The notes beneath the pieces were generated by a model. That model had not been told where the DNA came from, made no database searches, and saw nothing but the letters and a program-made list of their open reading frames with translations. From contig NZ_JBHRYQ010000001.1 of NCBI RefSeq assembly GCF_042649125.1, forward strand, positions 1,736,001 to 1,800,000: a stretch of 64,000 nucleotides of DNA. Reading direction: 5' to 3'. The translations under genes and the position numbers were made by a program. Source of the DNA: Leadbetterella lacunae. GTDB taxonomy: Bacteria > Bacteroidota > Bacteroidia > Cytophagales > Spirosomataceae. This document shows positions 63,401 through 64,000 of the stretch, piece after piece (the stretch's first letter is position 1; each line of letters opens with the position of its first letter).

Positions 63401-64000
63401 TAACGATTGGGTTTCCGTTGTTTTTACCGTTGCAATGTTGACTAAAGTATTGCCTGCGTCTATGTCTGCTTGGGTTACCGCATAGCTGATCGTATACGTG
63501 AACGTCTCACCTACTTCTAGGATGTTGTTGTTCGTGATACTTTCGTTTGTTTTTACTAGCGTGCCAATTGTTCCGTTTGGTAAGGTATCGCTTACGGCTA
63601 CGTTCGTTAGGCTTTGGTTTCCGGTGTTTACTACCACTACTTCGTAGTTGATTGTGCCCGGTGTCGTCACTGGGTTTTGGCCGCCTACTTGTGTTTTCGT
63701 GATCGTTAAGCTTGGTGCCTGGCCTACTGGTGTTGCGGCTGTATCGGTTTTAACGATTGGGTTTCCGTTGTTTTTACCGTTGCAATGTTTACTAAAGTAT
63801 TGCCTGCGTCTATGTCTGCTTGGGTTACCGCATAGCTGATCGTATACGTGAACGTCTCACCTACTTCTAGGATGTTGTTGTTCGTGATACTTTCATTTGT
63901 TTTTACTAGCGTGCCAATTGTTCCGTTTGGTAAGGTATCGCTTACGGCTACGTTCGTTAGGCTTTGGTTTCCGGTGTTTACTACCACTACTTCGTAGTTG
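46657..64000 (-). CDS. Giant repeat surface protein (adhesin-like), N-terminus beyond window, frame broken by 1-nt losses
   Basis: One minus-strand coding unit over 17 kb long; its 5' end lies beyond base 64000. In protein order: at least 18 near-identical 117-aa DUF11-like repeats (57440-64000); a diverged DUF11 domain (57050-57440); 27 repeats of 111 aa resembling CshA-fibril/Ig-like repeats (48075-57045); two diverged DUF11 domains (about 47250-48060); an Ig/PKD-like domain and a Cys-containing tail. More than 5,700 residues are encoded in the window. This length and architecture fit a fibrous surface adhesin. The reading frame is interrupted at 54491 and at about 20 sites from 58456 rightward; joined, they give a continuous repeat protein. 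See the separate segment entries. Confidence 0.8.
48075..57045 (-). repeat. Tandem array of 27 x 333-bp units (111 aa, CshA/Ig-like)
   Basis: Period exactly 333 nt from 48281 to 54275 and again from 54607 to 56605 (anchor TCTACAATYGG), with one 332-nt step at the frame break. Internal units are almost identical at DNA level; amino-acid changes are few (V/I in EEPPVAVN, T/I in VTLP, T/A in QGTF). The outermost units are half diverged, at about 48160 on the left and 56935 on the right. Confidence 0.95.
54486..58430 (-). CDS. Adhesin segment B: end of DUF11 array, junction domain, first CshA-like repeats
   Basis: 1314 codons open. Three intact 117-aa units (SLTITKTQVGGQNPV to TDTAATPV) lead into a diverged DUF11 domain (LTKIADDTTLVYEGQKITYT) written in AT-rich codons like the rest of the genome. 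Eight 111-aa units follow; the first is a chimera whose N-terminal half is diverged (NGNNPIPTEIT). It ends at 54486 because one G is missing from a GGGG run at 54491 that is four bases long (GGGG or GGCG) in every other unit, shifting into segment C. Confidence 0.82.
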   Translation of the reverse strand: MTTPGTINYEVVVVNTGNQSLTNVAVSDTLPNGTIGTLVKTNESITNNNILEVGETFTYTISYAVTQADIDAGNTLVNIATVKTTETPIVKTDTAATPVSQAPSLTITKTQVGGQNPVTTPGTINYEVVVVNTGNQSLTNVAVSDTLPNGTIGTLVKTNESITNNNILEVGETFTYTISYAVTQADIDAGNTLVNIATVKTTETPIVKTDTAATPVGQAPSLTITKTQVGGQNPVTTPGTINYEVVVVNTGNQSLTNVAVSDTLPNGTIGTLVKTNESITNNNILEVGETFTYTISYAVTQADIDAGNTLVNIATVKTTETPIVKTDTAATGVRQLPNLSLTKIADDTTLVYEGQKITYTYTVVNTGNVLIKDVKVSDVHLGVNPLGIITLISTTGIDNALDNIVDSLYPGQTAVWTSEYIIAREDIVANKNILNTATATGKPVGGTLVDPTANESLEVGELVVAVNDSLLNNVVGTAVTLNIISNDSLSNGNNPIPTEITVDLNPALPGIQDTLVVAGQGTFVYNPITGNVKFTPEVGFTTDPSPINYTLIENATGLDSTATIVITYVEEPPVAVNDSSLNNVVGTTVTLPIISNDSLSDGSPIVDITKITVDLNPALPGIQDTLVVAGQGTFVYNPITGNVKFTPEVGFTIDPSPINYTLIENATGLDSTATIVITYVEEPPIAVNDSSLNNVVGTTVTLPIISNDSLSDGSPILDITKITVDLNPALPGIQDTLVVAGQGTFVYNPITGNVKFTPEVGFTTDPSPINYTLIENATGLDSTATIVITYVEEPPIAVNDSSLNNVVGTTVTLPIISNDSLSDGSPIVDITKITVDLNPALPGIQDTLVVAGQGTFVYNPITGNVKFTPEVGFTTDPSPINYTLIENATGLDSTATIVITYVEEPPVAVNDSSLNNVVGTTVTLPIISNDSLSDGSPIVDITKITVDLNPALPGIQDTLVVAGQGTFVYNPITGNVKFTPEVGFTTDPSPINYTLIENATGLDSTATIVITYVEEPPVAVNDSSLNNVVGTTVTLPIISNDSLSDGSPIVDITKITVDLNPALPGIQDTLVVAGQGTFVYNPITGNVKFTPEVGFTTDPSPINYTLIENATGLDSTATIVITYVEEPPVAVNDSSLNNVVGTTVTLPIISNDSLSDGSPIVDITKITVDLNPALPGIQDTLVVAGQGTFVYNPITGNVKFTPEVGFTTDPSPINYTLIENATGLDSTATIVITYVEEPPVAVNDSSLNNVVGTTVTLPIISNDSLSDGSPIVDITKITVDLNPALPGIQDTLVVAGQGTFVYNPITGNVKFTQK
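58933..60531 (-). CDS. Adhesin segment A: five intact DUF11-like repeats
   Basis: 532 codons open. Four successive 351-bp periods are exact (60531, 60180, 59829, 59478 and 59127 mark the GTG codon of GGQNPV in each unit). Each unit reads TPGTINYEVVVVNTGNQSLT, NVAVSDTLPNGT, ILEVGETFTYTISYAVTQAD, IATVKTTETPIVKTDTAA: a DUF11 beta-sandwich as found in long bacterial surface proteins. It is closed at 58934 by a CC-to-C loss. The GTG taken as a start is an internal codon of the larger gene. Confidence 0.7.
   Translation of the reverse strand: MTTPGTINYEVVVVNTGNQSLTNVAVSDTLPNGTIGTLVKTNESITNNNILEVGETFTYTISYAVTQADIDAGNTLVNIATVKTTETPIVKTDTAATPVSQAPSLTITKTQVGGQNPVTTPGTINYEVVVVNTGNQSLTNVAVSDTLPNGTIGTLVKTNESITNNNILEVGETFTYTISYAVTQADIDAGNTLVNIATVKTTETPIVKTDTAATPVSQAPSLTITKTQVGGQNPVTTPGTINYEVVVVNTGNQSLTNVAVSDTLPNGTIGTLVKTNESITNNNILEVGETFTYTISYAVTQADIDAGNTLVNIATVKTTETPIVKTDTAATPVSQAPSLTITKTQVGGQNPVTTPGTINYEVVVVNTGNQSLTNVAVSDTLPNGTIGTLVKTNESITNNNILEVGETFTYTISYAVTQADIDAGNTLVNIATVKTTETPIVKTDTAATPVSQAPSLTITKTQVGGQNPVTTPGTINYEVVVVNTGNQSLTNVAVSDTLPNGTIGTLVKTNESITNNNILEVGETFTYTINYA
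60532..64000 (-). pseudogene. Adhesin right part: DUF11-like units broken by single-base losses
   Basis: Same 117-aa unit, but most periods are short: 348, 347, 347, 348, 350, 350, 348, 351, 350 nt between GGQNPV codons at 60531, 60879, 61226, 61573, 61921, 62271, 62621, 62969, 63320 and 63670. Only short open pieces remain, for example 61280-61573, 61975-62271, 62325-62621, 62673-63320, 63374-63670 and 63724-63987. Losses fall mainly in runs of 2-3 identical bases; substitutions between units are mostly silent. It is marked pseudogene only because the frame is broken as given; sequencing error is the more likely cause. Confidence 0.55.

Larger units (their letters stand above)
57440..64000 (-). 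repeat. Tandem array of at least 18 x 351-bp units (117 aa, DUF11-like), continuing past the window
   Basis: Unit anchors (GTG of GGQNPV) run from 57728 to 63670, and a further partial unit reaches base 64000. Seven of the 17 steps are exactly 351 nt; all others are 347, 348 or 350. Never longer than 351. Confidence 0.95.

Noticed and set aside
48075..64000. Repeat arrays as CRISPR or satellite DNA
   Set aside because: Units are 333 and 351 bp, in-frame coding and contiguous, with no spacers and no cas genes.
1..64000. tRNA, rRNA, insertion sequences, phage or plasmid genes
   Set aside because: No transposase, integrase, terminal inverted repeats with target duplications, or RNA gene signatures were recognised by reading.

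Overview
The window comes from an AT-rich Bacteroidota genome, most likely an aerobic Cytophagales-type (flexibacterial) organism. The evidence is: Bacteroidota-type promoters (TTG about 20 nt upstream of TAnnTTTG) with no Shine-Dalgarno sequences; a Por/type IX-like C-terminal sorting domain on a secreted protein (7732-8514); a CrtY-type lycopene cyclase; and family matches (DUF3109, DUF4139, GntP, degenerate NUDIX regulator, short NfeD plus SPFH pair). The genus cannot be told from sequence alone.

Layout. 1-15.3 kb: a truncated DUF4139 gene, an Ldh-family dehydrogenase with N-carbamoylputrescine amidase (aguB), an NfeD/SPFH membrane pair, a pseudouridine synthase with a huge disordered R/D/S/G tail, small secreted proteins, an SRAP (HMCES-like) protein, an M1 metallopeptidase, an amidohydrolase, and a small kinase plus HerA-like ATPase. 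15.5-28.6 kb: housekeeping metabolism (lipA, crtY, metK, sucD, mdh, tatA, gatA), a MltD-type lytic transglycosylase and a GntP permease followed by RidA. 29.1-30.2 kb: the only long region without a clear gene. It contains hairpins, two FNR-type palindromes and a ladder of related micro-ORFs. 30.2-46.6 kb: nadE, an EEP-family protein, the rimP-nusA-infB translation/transcription operon, an O-methyltransferase lacking a normal start codon, a second LysM transglycosylase, DUF3109, an alkyltransferase-like protein, an Lrp regulator, a TPR protein, hpt, an orphan ABC ATPase and a NUDIX-derived regulator.

46.6 kb to the right edge is one giant minus-strand surface-protein gene that runs out of the window. 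In protein order it has at least 18 near-identical 117-aa DUF11-like repeats, one diverged DUF11 domain, 27 repeats of 111 aa resembling CshA-fibril/Ig-like repeats, two diverged DUF11 domains and an Ig-like/Cys-containing tail. The reading frame is broken by about 27 net single-base losses and no net gains, nearly all in the 351-bp array. That looks more like repeat-region sequencing error than decay, but the alternative cannot be excluded.

Most noteworthy: (i) a structured leader RNA directly before metK that looks like a SAM-type riboswitch candidate of no class I recognise; (ii) the FNR-box/micro-ORF region at 29.4-30.0 kb; (iii) an O-methyltransferase that seems to start at ATT; (iv) two homogenised arrays in the giant adhesin with sharp conversion boundaries.
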